Positions 1 to 12,985 are shown, numbered from the stretch's first letter. The stretch is 64,000 bases of DNA from Gammaproteobacteria bacterium (GCA_029248745.1 JAQWIT010000020.1:62001-126000); one strand, 5' to 3'. Made by a program: numbers and translations. The notes: generated by a model from the letters alone, not told the origin.

Positions 1-2
1 TC

Positions 3-371
3 GTAGATGAGGCCAGTGATCATAAAGCACTGAAAGTCGACCGTGATTTTGAACAAGTCTGGCGTGGTGTAGGACGCGTTATTGATAGTAAATATTTTGT
101 TGTACAAGATCGCGAACGTGACAAAGGCGTGTACTTTGTACAATACCTCGACCCATTTGTATTAGCTAAAAAAGTAGATGACAGTATTCTGGGTAAATTG
201 GCATTCTGGGAAGATGAAATGGATAAAACACCAGAGCTGTTCTATTACATTAAGTTAGTTAATGACGATGCCGATACGAAGATTATTATCAAAGATATTG
301 ATCAAGTGAGAACGTCTTCACCATCTGCACGCCGTTTGCTACGTCTTATTCAGGAAGAACTGGTCCGGTAA
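3..371 (+). CDS. bamC: Outer membrane protein assembly factor BamC (NlpB), C-terminal part, 5' truncated by the window edge
   Basis: Frame is open from base 3 (VDEASDHKALKVDRDFEQVWRGVGRVID...). BamC-like C-terminal domain, located upstream of an MBL protein and purC. Confidence 0.75.
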   Translation, partial: VDEASDHKALKVDRDFEQVWRGVGRVIDSKYFVVQDRERDKGVYFVQYLDPFVLAKKVDDSILGKLAFWEDEMDKTPELFYYIKLVNDDADTKIIIKDIDQVRTSSPSARRLLRLIQEELVR

Positions 372-1132
372 TGCGTTTTGCCTCGCTTGGCAGTGGTAGT
401 CGAGGTAATGGCACACTTGTATCGCATGGTAATACAACGTTATTAGTGGATTGTGGCTTCTCTGCAAAAGAGGCAGAAAAACGGCTAGAGCAAGTTGCCT
501 TATCAGCAAAAGACTTAACGGCGATAGTCGTAACGCATGAGCATGCTGATCATATCAATGGTGTTCGAGTCCTTGCACGTAAATACCAATTACCTATATA
601 TGCAACCGCTGGAACGGCAGGGTGTTTAACAGCTGATCTAAAAGACTACATTCATGAGTTTAGCTGTCACGAACAGTTTGAAATTGATGATATAGAAATA
701 AACCCATTTCCCGTGCCACATGATGCTCGTGAGCCCAGCCAGTTTGTGTTTAGTGATGGTGGTGCCAAAGTCGGTTTATTAACCGATGTAGGTATGATTA
801 CACCGATTATTGAGCAGGCTTTGTCTGGATGTCAGGCGTTATTATTAGAAGCGAATCATGATTTAACGATGCTTGATAATGGTGAATACCCAGATCATTT
901 AAAATACAGGGTGGGGAGTAAGATGGGGCACTTGAATAATCTGCAAGCCGGGTCTTTATTAAAGAAAATAGATACCACTGAATTACAACATATAATGGCG
1001 ATGCATTTAAGTGAGAAAAATAATCATCCTGATATTGTTAAAACCGTCTTTTCAGAAGCATTAGAATGTGAACAAGATTGGATCGGTATTGCAGATCAAA
1101 ACTTAGGTTTCACTTGGCGAGATATAGCATAA
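371..1132 (+). CDS. MBL-fold metallo-hydrolase (YycJ/WalJ-like)
   Basis: HEHADH metal motif; GSGSRGNGTLV N-terminus; overlaps the bamC stop by one base. Confidence 0.85.
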   Translation: MRFASLGSGSRGNGTLVSHGNTTLLVDCGFSAKEAEKRLEQVALSAKDLTAIVVTHEHADHINGVRVLARKYQLPIYATAGTAGCLTADLKDYIHEFSCHEQFEIDDIEINPFPVPHDAREPSQFVFSDGGAKVGLLTDVGMITPIIEQALSGCQALLLEANHDLTMLDNGEYPDHLKYRVGSKMGHLNNLQAGSLLKKIDTTELQHIMAMHLSEKNNHPDIVKTVFSEALECEQDWIGIADQNLGFTWRDIA

Positions 1133-1159
1133 AGCTAAAAACAGGTAAAAGAGAGAACA

Positions 1160-1870
1160 ATGGAAAAAAGACAAGAGTTATATGCAGGTAAGGCAAAAAG
1201 CGTTTACAAAACTGATGATGATGATTTCGTCATCCTAAGTTTTAGAGATGATACATCTGCATTTGACGGTGAAAAAGTGGAACAACTCAGCCGTAAAGGC
1301 GAAGTCAATAATAAGTTCAACGCTTTTGTAATGGAGTATTTGCAAAAGTCAGGTATTCCAACGCATTTTGAACGCTTGCTTAATGCCAATGAATCATTGG
1401 TCAAAAGCATGGAAATGATGGCTGTCGAATGTGTTGTTCGAAATGTTGCGTCGGGGAGTTTATGTCGACGTCTTGGCGTAGAAGACGGCCTTGAATTATT
1501 GCCACCTGTTTTTGAGTTTTTTCTAAAAAATGATGCTTTACATGATCCAATGATCAATGAGTATCATATTGAAACGTTTGGTTGGGCGAAAGCAGAAGAT
1601 GTAACGATAATGAAAGCATTAACATTCAAAGTAAACGATGCCTTGCAAAAGCTTTTTTCAGATGCCGGGATGATACTTGTTGATTACAAGCTCGAATTTG
1701 GCTTATTTAAAGGTGAGGTTATTTTGGGTGATGAGTTCAGCCCAGATGGCTGCCGTTTATGGGATGCAGAAACACGTAAGAAGTTAGATAAAGATCGCTT
1801 CCGTCAAGGACTGGGGGGCGTGATTGAAGCCTATGAAGAAGTTGCACTTCGAATTGGTGTACCACTATAA
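1160..1870 (+). CDS. purC: Phosphoribosylaminoimidazole-succinocarboxamide synthase
   Basis: 236 aa; [26 protein letters not shown] and [11 protein letters not shown] motifs typical of SAICAR synthase. Confidence 0.95.
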   Translation: MEKRQELYAGKAKSVYKTDDDDFVILSFRDDTSAFDGEKVEQLSRKGEVNNKFNAFVMEYLQKSGIPTHFERLLNANESLVKSMEMMAVECVVRNVASGSLCRRLGVEDGLELLPPVFEFFLKNDALHDPMINEYHIETFGWAKAEDVTIMKALTFKVNDALQKLFSDAGMILVDYKLEFGLFKGEVILGDEFSPDGCRLWDAETRKKLDKDRFRQGLGGVIEAYEEVALRIGVPL

Positions 1871-1901
1871 GCATTCACAATGCTAGATATGTTAGATACA
1901 A

Positions 1902-1927
1902 AAAAGCCGCGATGACTCGCGGCTTTT
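1902..1927 (+). terminator. Rho-independent terminator after purC
   Basis: Perfect 10-bp stem AAAAGCCGCG/CGCGGCTTTT with a 6-nt loop and flanking T/A runs; could act bidirectionally. Confidence 0.85.
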
Positions 1928-1955
1928 CTTTATGCTGGTTTTGCTAAATATTATA

Positions 1956-2640
1956 TTATTTACCAGCAAGTCTTCTTCTTGTTGCAACAAGGCCAGCTAA
2001 GACAGGCGCAAATAAGAATACTGCAGCCGGAATTTGAACAACAGTAGTTTGTTCAGGTTTTTCAAATGCAGTGTCATATCATGCTTGCTGACCAAAGCCG
2101 AAACTTTGTCCAGGTACAAAATTAGTGCCAGATGAAAAGTGGAACCATACACCGGTTAAATCAGCATATTGAATGCCTTCCCACGGTGTGGCAGAGGCAT
2201 TATCAAGAAAAGAAACATCAATATCAAAACTGAAAGTATTACCAGAGACAGTTAAGTCACTTGAAATGTCTGCTAATTCAGAACCTGCTAAGCTGCTGGT
2301 ATTGTTTTGAGCATTAGTATGAGTATGAGTAAGCCTTCATAACGGGATTAACAACAGAAAAAACAGCGCATAAAACTGCGAGTGTATTAGGGGTTATAGC
2401 TTTTGGATTAGCGCCTGAACTATTGATAACTAACCAAAACCCATCAGCAGCATTACCGTTAGCGGTTTTAGTATCAGAAACTGACCAAGTCAGGTGTTCT
2501 GTATCAGTGTTATAAGTTGAGGATAAGGCCGATCCGTACCACCAATACCGACTCTATTAGGAGCGCCTGTGTAAGCATGTGTTGCAGCTGATGCTGTTGT
2601 GACTGAGGCCGCAAAAGTGCAATACCACTAAGGAAATTTT
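1956..2640 (-). pseudogene. Decayed PEP-CTERM-like exported/surface protein
   Basis: The minus-strand 3' end reads ...VVQIPAAVFLFAPVLAGLVATRRRLAGK*, a sorting-signal-like tail (PxA motif, TM helix, RRR). The same frame has an in-frame TGA at 2079-2081. Upstream coding pieces (DGFWLVINSSGANPK..., SSLAGSELADISSDLTVSGNTFSF...) lie in different frames. Confidence 0.7.
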
Positions 2641-2781
2641 TTATTTAATTGTTCGATTCCGAGTTGATGATTAGTGGTAGATATACTGCTCCGTTACAAG
2701 CTGAACATGATGATTTGTTGATGTTATTAACACTATAAATGACAAAACAATCAAAAAGATATCGTACTTTAGTACGAAAAG

Positions 2782-3816
2782 TTAATTAAGACGGGCAGTC
2801 CAGCCGATAGAGGTTCCTGCTCGCATAGGTACTAAAGATTTACCGGAAAAGGGATAGTGTTCTGGTACTGTCCATGTTTGTTTTGTCAAAGTGACAGTAC
2901 GAGAATTTCGTGGCAAACGGTAAAAGTCAGGCCCAAAATGGCTAGAAAAATTTTCCAATTTGTCGAGTGCGTCAGCTTGCTCAAATGCTTCAGCATAGAG
3001 TTCAAGCGCGGCATGAGCACTATAAACACCTGCACAACCGCAGGCACTTTCTTTGGCATGTTGGGCGTGAGGAGCACTATCGGTACCTAAGAAAAACTGT
3101 GGATTACCACTGGTCGCTGCTTCAATAAGCGCCTGTTGATGTGTGTTTCTCTTCAAAACAGGTAAACAAAAATGATGGGGGCGAATACCACCTATCAATA
3201 AATCATTACGATTTAATAGCAAATGGTGAGGCGTGATGGTAGCCGCTATATTGTCTGGAGATTGCATAACAAAGTCGACAGCATCTGCCGTAGTGATATG
3301 TTCGAAAACTATACGTAGACTAGGATGCCGAAGCATTAGAGGTCCCAAAATGCGATCAATAAATATTTTTTCACGATCAAAAATATCGATATCGGCATCA
3401 GTGACTTCACCGTGAATCAATAAGGGCGTGCCTGAGCTTACCATTTCAGCCAAAGCGCTATCGCAGTGTTTTAAATCAGTTACACCCGCATCAGAGTTCG
3501 TTGTGGCTCCAGCCGGATAGAGTTTAACTCCGTGGACAAAACCACTCTCATGGGCTTTTTGAATTTCATCAGCTGTAGTGTTGTCTGTTAAATACAGCGT
3601 CATGAGTGGTTGAAACTCATGGTCTTCAGGAATGGCATTGAGAATTCTGTCTCTATAGGCTGAGGCTAGTTCTGTATTGACAACAGGTTGCACAAGGTTA
3701 GGCATCACGATAGCACGAGCAAAATAACGACTAGTATCTGTCACGGTTCGTTGTAATGCAGAGTCGTCGCGCAAATGTAAATGCCAGTCGTCGGGTTGGG
3801 TCAATGTTAATTGCAT
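2782..3816 (-). CDS. pyrC: Dihydroorotase
   Basis: 344 aa; [17 protein letters not shown] and GTDSAPH motifs. Confidence 0.95.
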   Translation of the reverse strand: MQLTLTQPDDWHLHLRDDSALQRTVTDTSRYFARAIVMPNLVQPVVNTELASAYRDRILNAIPEDHEFQPLMTLYLTDNTTADEIQKAHESGFVHGVKLYPAGATTNSDAGVTDLKHCDSALAEMVSSGTPLLIHGEVTDADIDIFDREKIFIDRILGPLMLRHPSLRIVFEHITTADAVDFVMQSPDNIAATITPHHLLLNRNDLLIGGIRPHHFCLPVLKRNTHQQALIEAATSGNPQFFLGTDSAPHAQHAKESACGCAGVYSAHAALELYAEAFEQADALDKLENFSSHFGPDFYRLPRNSRTVTLTKQTWTVPEHYPFSGKSLVPMRAGTSIGWTARLN

Positions 3817-4008
3817 TTTAGTAGGCCTTGAGGAGATGGCACTATTATGCCATAGGCCAGATTAGCTATGATACTTGATTAGCTTTATTAGTCGAATAGC
3901 GATGGCGCTGTAAGCGCTATTTTTCTTGACGTTAGGGCTTATAACTAGTACATTTACGAGCTTAAGTTTACGATTGTTTTACGTAATGAGAACCTAGAAG
4001 GGGAACAG

Positions 4009-5751
4009 GTGGAATTAAGCGGCGGTGAGATTCTAGTTCGTTGTTTAGAAGACGAAGGTGTTGAATTTCTATTTGGCTATCCTGGTGGTGCTGTGCTTCA
4101 TATTTACGATGCACTGTATCAGCAAGATGCAGTCAAACATATCTTAGTACGTCATGAGCAAGCTGCAACACATGCAGCCGATGGCTATGCGCGTGCAACA
4201 GGAAAACCAGGTGTCGTACTCGTTACATCAGGTCCTGGTGCGACTAATGCGGTGACAGGTATTGCAACAGCACATATGGACTCAATTCCCATGGTTGTCA
4301 TCACGGGCCAAGTGCCTTCCGCAGTCATCGGTAGTGATGCTTTTCAAGAAGTCGATGCCGTTGGTATCACACGCCCGTGCGTGAAACACAATTTCTTGGT
4401 TAAAGACATTAATGACCTAGCTGAAACGATGAAAAAAGCCTTCTATGTGGCAAGTTCAGGTCGTCCTGGACCGGTTGTTGTCGATGTCCCGAAAGATATT
4501 ACCGACCCATCAATAAAAGTGGATTACCATTATCCAGAAGAAATTGAAATGCGGTCATACCACCCCATAACTAAAGGCCACTCTGGTCAAATCAGGCGTG
4601 CGATTGATTTATTGTTATCTGCTGAAAAACCGATGATTTATACAGGTGGTGGTGTTATTCTTGGCGAAGCCGCTAAGGAGTTGCGTACGTTTGTGAGTAC
4701 ACTCAACTTCCCAGTTACAACCACATTGATGGGTTTAGGCTCAATTCCGTATGATGATAAACAGTTCCTCGGTATGTTAGGTATGCATGGTAGTTATGAA
4801 GCCAATATGGCGATGCATGGCTGTGATGTACTGATTGCTGTAGGTGCACGTTTCGATGATCGGGTTACAGGTAAGATTGCTGAGTTTTGCCCAGATGCTC
4901 AAATCATCCATATTGATATTGATCCCTCGTCGATTTCAAAAACGATTACAGTCGATATTCCAATCGTTGGTGATGTAGCAGACGTATTGCAAGAAATGAA
5001 TCAAGCTTTGCAAACGACTAAAAAGCAGACAGACAAAAAGGCCATTGCTGAATGGTGGGCCACCATCAATGACTGGCGTGCTAAGCAGTGCATGACCTAT
5101 AGCCAAGCAGGGAGTGAGATTAAGCCACAGCATGCAATTGAGCTAGTACATAAAATAACTCACGGTAATGCCTATGTCACATCAGATGTGGGACAACATC
5201 AAATGTGGGCTGCACAATACTATGGTTTTAGTGAACCGAACCGTTGGATAAATTCGGGTGGACTTGGCACGATGGGCTTTGGTTTACCCGCGGCTATGGG
5301 TGTTCAATTAGCTTATCCAGATGAGACTGTTGTTTGTGTAACTGGTGAAGGTAGTATTCAAATGTGTATTCAGGAGTTATCAACCTGCTTACAGTATGGC
5401 CTGCCTATTAAAATTATTGCTTTGAACAACCGCTACTTAGGAATGGTACGTCAGTGGCAAGAATTCTTTTATGAAAATCGTTACTCACATTCTTATATGG
5501 AATCATTACCTGACTTTGTGAAATTGGCGGAGAGTTATGGTCATGTTGGTATCAGAATTGAAGATCCAAATGAGTTAGAGTCAAAACTAGAAGAAGCCTT
5601 CGCGATGAAGGATCGTTTAGTTTTTGTTGATATCGTGACGGATCAGACGGAAAACGTGTACCCAATGATAGCCAATGGTAAAGCACATAATGAAATGCAT
5701 ATGTCACCACATTGCGAACTCCCACAAAGTCCAGAAAGGGAGCTGTCATAA
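4009..5751 (+). CDS. ilvB: Acetolactate synthase large subunit
   Basis: 580 aa, GTG start behind [21 protein letters not shown] and ThDP-binding region (TGEGSIQM...[13 protein letters not shown]). Confidence 0.93.
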   Translation: MELSGGEILVRCLEDEGVEFLFGYPGGAVLHIYDALYQQDAVKHILVRHEQAATHAADGYARATGKPGVVLVTSGPGATNAVTGIATAHMDSIPMVVITGQVPSAVIGSDAFQEVDAVGITRPCVKHNFLVKDINDLAETMKKAFYVASSGRPGPVVVDVPKDITDPSIKVDYHYPEEIEMRSYHPITKGHSGQIRRAIDLLLSAEKPMIYTGGGVILGEAAKELRTFVSTLNFPVTTTLMGLGSIPYDDKQFLGMLGMHGSYEANMAMHGCDVLIAVGARFDDRVTGKIAEFCPDAQIIHIDIDPSSISKTITVDIPIVGDVADVLQEMNQALQTTKKQTDKKAIAEWWATINDWRAKQCMTYSQAGSEIKPQHAIELVHKITHGNAYVTSDVGQHQMWAAQYYGFSEPNRWINSGGLGTMGFGLPAAMGVQLAYPDETVVCVTGEGSIQMCIQELSTCLQYGLPIKIIALNNRYLGMVRQWQEFFYENRYSHSYMESLPDFVKLAESYGHVGIRIEDPNELESKLEEAFAMKDRLVFVDIVTDQTENVYPMIANGKAHNEMHMSPHCELPQSPERELS

Positions 5752-6245
5752 TGCGTCATATCATTTCTATCTTAATTGAAAATGAAGCTGGTGCATTGTC
5801 ACGTGTTGCCGGTTTGTTTTCAGCACGTGCATATAATATTGAATCATTGACTGTTGCACCAACAGAAGATCCTTCGCTATCAAGAATGACAATTGTAACG
5901 TCAGGTACAGCACGCGTGATTGAGCAAATTACTAAGCAATTGAATAAATTGATTGATGTTGTGAAATTACAAGAACTGACCGATGGACCCTATATCGAAC
6001 GTGAAATGATGTTGCTGAAAGTAGAAGCAACAACAGAGGATGCGCAGCAACAGTTGAAACGCCTATTGGATGTATTTGAAGGCCATCTAATCGACCACAC
6101 ATCTACAACGATGACGATTCAACTGACTGAAACAGGTGAGCAGTTAGATTCATTTATTGCCGCCTTAACCGATTATGAGATTTTAGAAACAGTACGTTCT
6201 GGCCTATCTGGCATAGCACGTGGTGAGAAACACCTGAAAATCTAA
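5751..6245 (+). CDS. ilvH: Acetolactate synthase small subunit
   Basis: ACT-domain protein [33 protein letters not shown]; start set to the internal ATG at 5751, overlapping the ilvB stop. Confidence 0.92.
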   Translation: MRHIISILIENEAGALSRVAGLFSARAYNIESLTVAPTEDPSLSRMTIVTSGTARVIEQITKQLNKLIDVVKLQELTDGPYIEREMMLLKVEATTEDAQQQLKRLLDVFEGHLIDHTSTTMTIQLTETGEQLDSFIAALTDYEILETVRSGLSGIARGEKHLKI

Positions 6246-6279
6246 ACTAAAATCCAGACAAATTTGAAATACTTTCTAA

Positions 6280-7308
<1,029 letters not shown>

Positions 7309-7327
7309 GCGTTTTTAGCATACAAAG

Positions 7328-7361
7328 ACGGGGACAGTTATCTTGTAGTAGCTGTCCCCGT
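7328..7361 (+). terminator. Rho-independent terminator after ilvC
   Basis: Stem ACGGGGACAG/CTGTCCCCGT followed by TTTTG. Confidence 0.8.
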
Positions 7362-7427
7362 TTTGTTTGAGCTATCAGACCGTGGCATACTAGCCACTGA
7401 ATCAAAATAAACAAGGAATTAGCCTAA

Positions 7428-8171
7428 ATGGCAGCGAGTAAAAAACCACAACGTCGCGGTATTTATCTGCTACCCAATTTGTTTACGACTGCTGGGTTGT
7501 TTGCTGGTTTTTATGCCGTTATTGCAGCGATACGTGGGGATTTTGAATCAGCAGCCATCGCTATATTCATTGCGATGATCATGGATGGATTTGATGGCAG
7601 AATCGCACGGATGACCAATACACAAAGTGACTTCGGTGCTGAATATGACAGTCTAGCTGATATGGTGTCATTTTGTTTAGCGCCTGCTTTAGTGATATAC
7701 CAATGGGCTTTATTGGACATGGGCAAAGTAGGCTGGATGGCTGCTTTTATTTATGCAGCCTGTGGTGCCTTACGTCTAGCTCGGTTTAATACACAAATAG
7801 GGATTGCCGATAAACGTTACTTCCAAGGCCTTGCAAGCCCAGCTGCCGCAGCATGTATAGCAGGTTGGGTATGGGTTGGTAGTAGCGGCCATGTTGATAT
7901 CGATATCGCAAGTAACTTTGCACTACCATTAACGTTTGTGTGCGGAATTCTCATGGTGAGCACATTGCGTTACCACAGTTTCAAAGAGCTCGACTTGAGA
8001 GGCAAAGTCCCTTTTGTCGTGATTTTAATATTAGTCCTGAGCTTTGCTTTAGTAGCGATCGATCCGCCATTAGTTTTATTTATCGGTTTCCTCGCTTATG
8101 CTTTATCAGGCCCCGTTTTTACCCTAACAAAACTAAGACAACATAAATCAGACCGCCAGCAAGATAAATAA
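7428..8171 (+). CDS. pssA: CDP-diacylglycerol--serine O-phosphatidyltransferase
   Basis: CDP-alcohol phosphatidyltransferase motif MDGFDGRIARMTNTQSDFGAEYDSLADMVSF. Confidence 0.92.
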   Translation: MAASKKPQRRGIYLLPNLFTTAGLFAGFYAVIAAIRGDFESAAIAIFIAMIMDGFDGRIARMTNTQSDFGAEYDSLADMVSFCLAPALVIYQWALLDMGKVGWMAAFIYAACGALRLARFNTQIGIADKRYFQGLASPAAAACIAGWVWVGSSGHVDIDIASNFALPLTFVCGILMVSTLRYHSFKELDLRGKVPFVVILILVLSFALVAIDPPLVLFIGFLAYALSGPVFTLTKLRQHKSDRQQDK

Positions 8172-8409
8172 GGCCTTGGCAATAGGCTTATTTAAGCCTA
8201 AACTAGTCAATGGTGGACATTCAAACGACATATTACATTTCAAAAGCAGTACAATCTGCACCGCAATGTATTCGCACGTCTTTGTGTTGCCCAAACTCCC
8301 TGCTACGACTGCCCTAGTGGCATACAGACTTAGCACAAACCTCGCCAGCGATACTGCTGGCATCGCCCAAGTATTATATTTTAGAAGTCTGCAATAAGTG
8401 GAGCAGGAT

Positions 8410-9942
8410 ATGAGTGAACAATTAATTATTTTTGATACAACTTTGAGAGATGGCGAACAGAGCCCGGGCGCCTCAATGACCAAAGATGAGAAAGTACGCA
8501 TCGCGAAATCATTAGAGCGGATGCGAGTCGATATTATCGAAGCAGGGTTTCCTATCGCAAGTGTAGGTGATTTTGAGTCAGTGCAAGCAGTTGCTAGAGC
8601 AGTGACAGAAAGCCGTGTTTGTGGTTTGGCGCGTGCGCTAGGTAATGATATAGAGCGAGCAGGTGAGGCATTGAAAGATGCAAATGCGTCACGTATTCAC
8701 ACCTTTATTGCGACGTCACCAATCCATATGAAAATGAAGTTGCGTATGGAGCCAGATCAAGTCATAGAGAACGCGGTTAAAGCTGTACAAAGAGCACGGC
8801 AGTACACAGATGATGTTGAATTTTCACCAGAAGACGCGGGCAGAAGTGAACCAGACTTTTTATGCCGCATTTTAGAGGCAGTAATCGATGCAGGAGCCCG
8901 AACGTTAAATATTCCCGATACAGTGGGTTATAACGTACCACAGCAGTTCGGCCATTTAATTCACACCTTACGAGAACGTATTCCTAACTCAGATAAAGCA
9001 GTATTTTCTGTGCATTGCCACAATGATTTAGGTTTAGCAGTGGCGAATTCATTGTCTGCTGTCGCCAATGGTGCACGCCAAGTTGAATGTACCATTAATG
9101 GCCTGGGTGAGCGTGCAGGGAATGCTGCCTTAGAAGAAATCGTGATGGCCGTGCGTACACGCCAAGATTTGTTCAATTGCGATACCAATATCGATACGAC
9201 ACAAATTGTCGCAGCATCTCGCTTAGTGTCGGGTATTACTGGGTTTGCAGTGCAACCGAATAAAGCAATCGTCGGTGCCAATGCTTTTGCGCACGAGTCA
9301 GGAATTCATCAAGATGGTGTATTGAAAAACCGTGAAACATACGAAATCATGCGAGCTGAGGATGTCGGTTGGCATACCAATAGAATAGTTTTGGGTAAAC
9401 ATTCGGGTCGCAATGCATTTAGAACACGCCTAGAAGAATTAGGCGTTATTTACGAGTCAGAGACAGAGTTGAATGCCGTTTTTCAACGGTTCAAAGAATT
9501 AGCAGATAAAAAGCATGAAGTCTTCGATGAAGATATACAAGCCTTGGTCAGTGACACTGTAGCCCCGAACAATGAGCGTGTGAGATTGATTTCTTTAAAA
9601 GTCACCAGTGAAACAGGTGAAACGCCAGTCGCAATGATGACACTTTGTGTCGATGAAGAAGAAAAGCAAGTTGAAATGAGTGGTAGTGGGCCCGTTGATG
9701 CAGCATTTCGTGCCATTGAAGAAATAGTGCAAAGCCAAACAGAATTACAACTTTATTCTGTGAATAACATAACGAGCGGCACTGACTCGCAAGGCGAGGT
9801 TAATGTTAGACTTGAGAAAGGTGGCAGAATTGTCAGTGGACAAGGGGCTGATACCGATATCGTCATTGCATCGGCAAAAGCCTATATTCAGGCATTGAAT
9901 AAAATCATCATGCCTGTAGATAGGGCACACCCTCAGGTGTAG
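8410..9942 (+). CDS. leuA: 2-isopropylmalate synthase
   Basis: [23 protein letters not shown] motif; ATG at 8410 preferred over the upstream GTG at 8398. Confidence 0.95.
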   Translation: MSEQLIIFDTTLRDGEQSPGASMTKDEKVRIAKSLERMRVDIIEAGFPIASVGDFESVQAVARAVTESRVCGLARALGNDIERAGEALKDANASRIHTFIATSPIHMKMKLRMEPDQVIENAVKAVQRARQYTDDVEFSPEDAGRSEPDFLCRILEAVIDAGARTLNIPDTVGYNVPQQFGHLIHTLRERIPNSDKAVFSVHCHNDLGLAVANSLSAVANGARQVECTINGLGERAGNAALEEIVMAVRTRQDLFNCDTNIDTTQIVAASRLVSGITGFAVQPNKAIVGANAFAHESGIHQDGVLKNRETYEIMRAEDVGWHTNRIVLGKHSGRNAFRTRLEELGVIYESETELNAVFQRFKELADKKHEVFDEDIQALVSDTVAPNNERVRLISLKVTSETGETPVAMMTLCVDEEEKQVEMSGSGPVDAAFRAIEEIVQSQTELQLYSVNNITSGTDSQGEVNVRLEKGGRIVSGQGADTDIVIASAKAYIQALNKIIMPVDRAHPQV

Positions 9943-9944
9943 AT

Positions 9945-10469
9945 ATGTTTGAGGCCAACCAGCTATCAGTATTATCTGAAATGGGCATTCCAGTCTGGCA
10001 GTTGCGCCAGGCCGGGATTGTCAAAGAGGAAGTACGAACGCCGGACACTGATAATCACGTTGAGATTGATACAGCCGGTTTATTAGCACGAGTCAATGCC
10101 TCAAATTGGTTATTTTGTCATGACGGGAAAGAGAGTCAGGAGTGTCAACGATTGTTACAGTCAATCTGTTCAGCGATGGGTATAAGCCAAGGTATTTGTC
10201 TGTTATCGTTATATGATCTTAAGGCAATAACATCTGAAACCATAGCGAGTTCAGAAAAGAAGCGGTTGATCCTGTTTGGTGAGTCAATTGTGAAACAGGT
10301 ATTTGGACCTGCCTCTACTGTTGAAAGTCTTCGTAATGAGCCACAACAAGCTTTGCAATCAAATTTAACAACCTTTGTCAGCTCAAGCCTGCAATCGTTA
10401 CTAGAAAACACCGCGAATAAGAAACAAGTCTGGCAGGATATACGACAAATAAAGCAGCTTGATAGCTAA
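9945..10469 (+). CDS. holD: Putative DNA polymerase III psi subunit (HolD-like)
   Basis: N-terminal MGIPVWQLRQ resembles the HolD chi-binding segment; immediately upstream of rimI, as holD is in other gammaproteobacteria. The rest is poorly conserved. Confidence 0.55.
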   Translation: MFEANQLSVLSEMGIPVWQLRQAGIVKEEVRTPDTDNHVEIDTAGLLARVNASNWLFCHDGKESQECQRLLQSICSAMGISQGICLLSLYDLKAITSETIASSEKKRLILFGESIVKQVFGPASTVESLRNEPQQALQSNLTTFVSSSLQSLLENTANKKQVWQDIRQIKQLDS

Positions 10470-10470
10470 A

Positions 10471-10974
10471 ATGGCACTGTCAGAACTGCCAAGTGAAAGT
10501 CATATAACACTCCGCAAGATGACTGTAGCAGACTTAACAGCTGTGAGTACCATAGAAAAACAGTCGACATTATTCCCGTGGACAGTTAAACATTTCGAGG
10601 ATTGTTTGAAAGCAGGCCATGAAGCGTGGGTCATTTGTGACAATGAAGACCATATTATTAGTTTTACAATTGTTCAGAAAGTCGTAGATGAATTACATTT
10701 ATTGAATATATGTGTACAACTCCAGCATCAAGGCCAAGGCTACGGTAAGGCGATGCTAAACCATGTTGTTCAGTTTGCTAAAGAATTAGGTTCTGTTTTA
10801 ATCGTTTTAGAAGTGAGGCGCTCAAATACTAAAGCGCAATCTTTATATACTCAGGCAGGGTTTAATGAGATGTCTGTGCGCCGAGATTATTACCCTGCTG
10901 AAGAAGGTAGGGAGGATGCTATTTTAATGGGACTCGACCTCAGGTTGTTGTCCTTATTTGGTGCAAGCTCATAA
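10471..10974 (+). CDS. rimI: Ribosomal protein S18-alanine N-acetyltransferase
   Basis: GNAT fold, LEVRRSNTKAQSLYTQAGF motif; alternative start at 10459. Confidence 0.85.
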   Translation: MALSELPSESHITLRKMTVADLTAVSTIEKQSTLFPWTVKHFEDCLKAGHEAWVICDNEDHIISFTIVQKVVDELHLLNICVQLQHQGQGYGKAMLNHVVQFAKELGSVLIVLEVRRSNTKAQSLYTQAGFNEMSVRRDYYPAEEGREDAILMGLDLRLLSLFGASS

Positions 10975-11051
10975 AGACTTGCTTTGGCATGGATGCTCAC
11001 ATAAACTAAATAACTGAACTATAAACACATCAAAATTTTAGGAGATTTACG

Positions 11052-11633
11052 ATGGCTTTTGAATTGCCAGCCCTACCATACGCAAATGACGCCCTTGAAC
11101 CAACGATTTCAGCTGAAACAATTGGTTTTCACTACGGTAAACATCATCAAACTTATGTCACAAACTTAAATAACCTAGTGCCAGGAACAGAGTTTGAAGG
11201 CCGTTCATTAGAAGAAATTATCATGAAAGCAGAAGGCGGCATATTTAATAATGCTGCGCAAATTTGGAACCACACTTTCTACTGGAACGGATTAACACCA
11301 AACGGAAACGATGCAGTAATGGGTGACTTAGCTGCAGCGATTGATGCGGCATTTGGTTCGTTCGATGATTTCAAAGCGAAGTTTTCTACCTCTGCTGCAA
11401 CTAATTTCGGTGCAGGTTGGACATGGCTAGTGAAAAACGCAGATTCCAGTTTAGAAATTGTGAATACCAGTAATGCTGGTTGCCCACTGACATCAGGCCA
11501 AACACCATTGCTAACATGTGATGTATGGGAGCATGCCTATTACATCGATTTCCGTAATGCACGACCAAAATATGTTGAAGCTTTCTGGGCTCTTGTAAAC
11601 TGGGATTTCGTAGCAGCAAACTATGCAGCATAA
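11052..11633 (+). CDS. sodB: Superoxide dismutase [Fe]
   Basis: 193 aa; [45 protein letters not shown]. Confidence 0.96.
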   Translation: MAFELPALPYANDALEPTISAETIGFHYGKHHQTYVTNLNNLVPGTEFEGRSLEEIIMKAEGGIFNNAAQIWNHTFYWNGLTPNGNDAVMGDLAAAIDAAFGSFDDFKAKFSTSAATNFGAGWTWLVKNADSSLEIVNTSNAGCPLTSGQTPLLTCDVWEHAYYIDFRNARPKYVEAFWALVNWDFVAANYAA

Positions 11634-11709
11634 AGACTGTAACTATTTTATGGTGTAGCAATATTTTGCTAACAACCTGATAACACGATAAAATAAACAT
11701 ATTTTTGAC

Positions 11710-11737
11710 AATGGCAGTTTCATAAGAAACTGCCATT
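11710..11737 (+). terminator. Rho-independent terminator after sodB
   Basis: Perfect 12-bp stem AATGGCAGTTTC/GAAACTGCCATT, loop ATAA, then TTT. Confidence 0.85.
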
Positions 11738-11787
11738 TTTCGTTTTATAGTTTAGATATCACGGCCGATATCAAATGAGTTAATATC

Positions 11788-12984
11788 ATGACAGAATCAT
11801 TGATGCCAACATATGGACGCCTTGACATCGCCTTTACGAGAGGCGAAGGAGTCTGGTTATACGATGATAACGACGAAGCGTATCTTGATGCTTTGAGTGG
11901 TATCGCTGTCTGTAATTTAGGTCATTGCCATCCAGCGGTTTCACGTGCGATTTCTGAGCAAGCAAACACGCTCATACATACCTCAAATATATATCAGGTA
12001 CCGTTGCAGTCAGAGCTGGCAACAAAGTTGACGCAATTATCTGGTATGTCTCAAGCCTTTTTTTGTAATTCAGGTGCAGAAGCTAATGAAGCTGCTATAA
12101 AAATAGCGCGTAAATATGGCCATAGCAAAGGCATTGATAAGCCGGTCATTATCGTCATGGATAACAGCTTTCATGGTCGGACAATGGCAACGCTAACGGC
12201 AACAGGTAACGCGAAAGTGCATGCGGGTTTTGAACCCTTGCTTCCCGGTTTCGTACGTGTGCCTTATAACGATGTCGATGCTTTGAAAATGGCTATCAGC
12301 CATTGGCCTGAAGCAGTAGCAGTTATGCTTGAGCCTGTCCAAGGTGAGGGTGGCATTAAAGTGCCTGATAGCGATTACTTAGATGAAGTTCGCTCATTAT
12401 GTACTAAAGCAAAACTGTTGATGATGTTAGATGAAGTACAAACAGGCATCGGCAGAACAGGGAATTGGTTCGCGTACCAACAGACTGAAAATGCATTACC
12501 TGATGTGTTGATGCTCGCTAAGGGGCTAGGTAATGGCATCCCAATTGGTGCCTGTTTAGTGTCTGGTCCAGCAGTAGGTATTCTAGAACCGGGTAATCAT
12601 GGCTCAACTTTTGGTGGTAACCCATTAGTTTGCCGTGCAGCATTAACAGTCCTGAATACTATAGAGTCCAGTAGCTTACTGTCACATGTAACATTGATGA
12701 ATGAGCAGATTATGGCGGCTTTTAAACATGCTTTGGGTCATATTGAACAAGTACAAATACGGTCAAAAGGATTTATGTTTGGTATTGAGCTCCCTATTGG
12801 GTGTACAGAGCTTGTCCAACAAGCGCTCGATAAAAGAGTACTTATTAATGTCACTGCTGACAAAGTGATTAGACTGTTACCACCTTTAATTCTGACTGCA
12901 GATGAGGCCAATAAGATGGTCAGCACCGTCAGTGAATTGATATTGACATTTATGGCTGAAAACACGGTGGAGAGCGTGGCATAA
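11788..12984 (+). CDS. argD: Acetylornithine aminotransferase
   Basis: 398 aa class-III PLP aminotransferase; [24 protein letters not shown]; followed by argF. Confidence 0.93.
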   Translation: MTESLMPTYGRLDIAFTRGEGVWLYDDNDEAYLDALSGIAVCNLGHCHPAVSRAISEQANTLIHTSNIYQVPLQSELATKLTQLSGMSQAFFCNSGAEANEAAIKIARKYGHSKGIDKPVIIVMDNSFHGRTMATLTATGNAKVHAGFEPLLPGFVRVPYNDVDALKMAISHWPEAVAVMLEPVQGEGGIKVPDSDYLDEVRSLCTKAKLLMMLDEVQTGIGRTGNWFAYQQTENALPDVLMLAKGLGNGIPIGACLVSGPAVGILEPGNHGSTFGGNPLVCRAALTVLNTIESSSLLSHVTLMNEQIMAAFKHALGHIEQVQIRSKGFMFGIELPIGCTELVQQALDKRVLINVTADKVIRLLPPLILTADEANKMVSTVSELILTFMAENTVESVA

Positions 12985-12985
12985 G

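Noticed and set aside
3895-3926. AATAGCG...CGCTATTTTTC hairpin upstream of ilvB as an ilv attenuator
   Set aside because: Only a 7-bp stem with a long loop, and no leader ORF rich in Ile/Val/Leu seen; evidence too weak to call.
8176-8397. 73-aa ORF upstream of leuA as a leucine attenuator leader peptide
   Set aside because: It lacks a run of consecutive Leu codons or an obvious terminator/antiterminator pair, and has no clear RBS; probably not a classical leader peptide.
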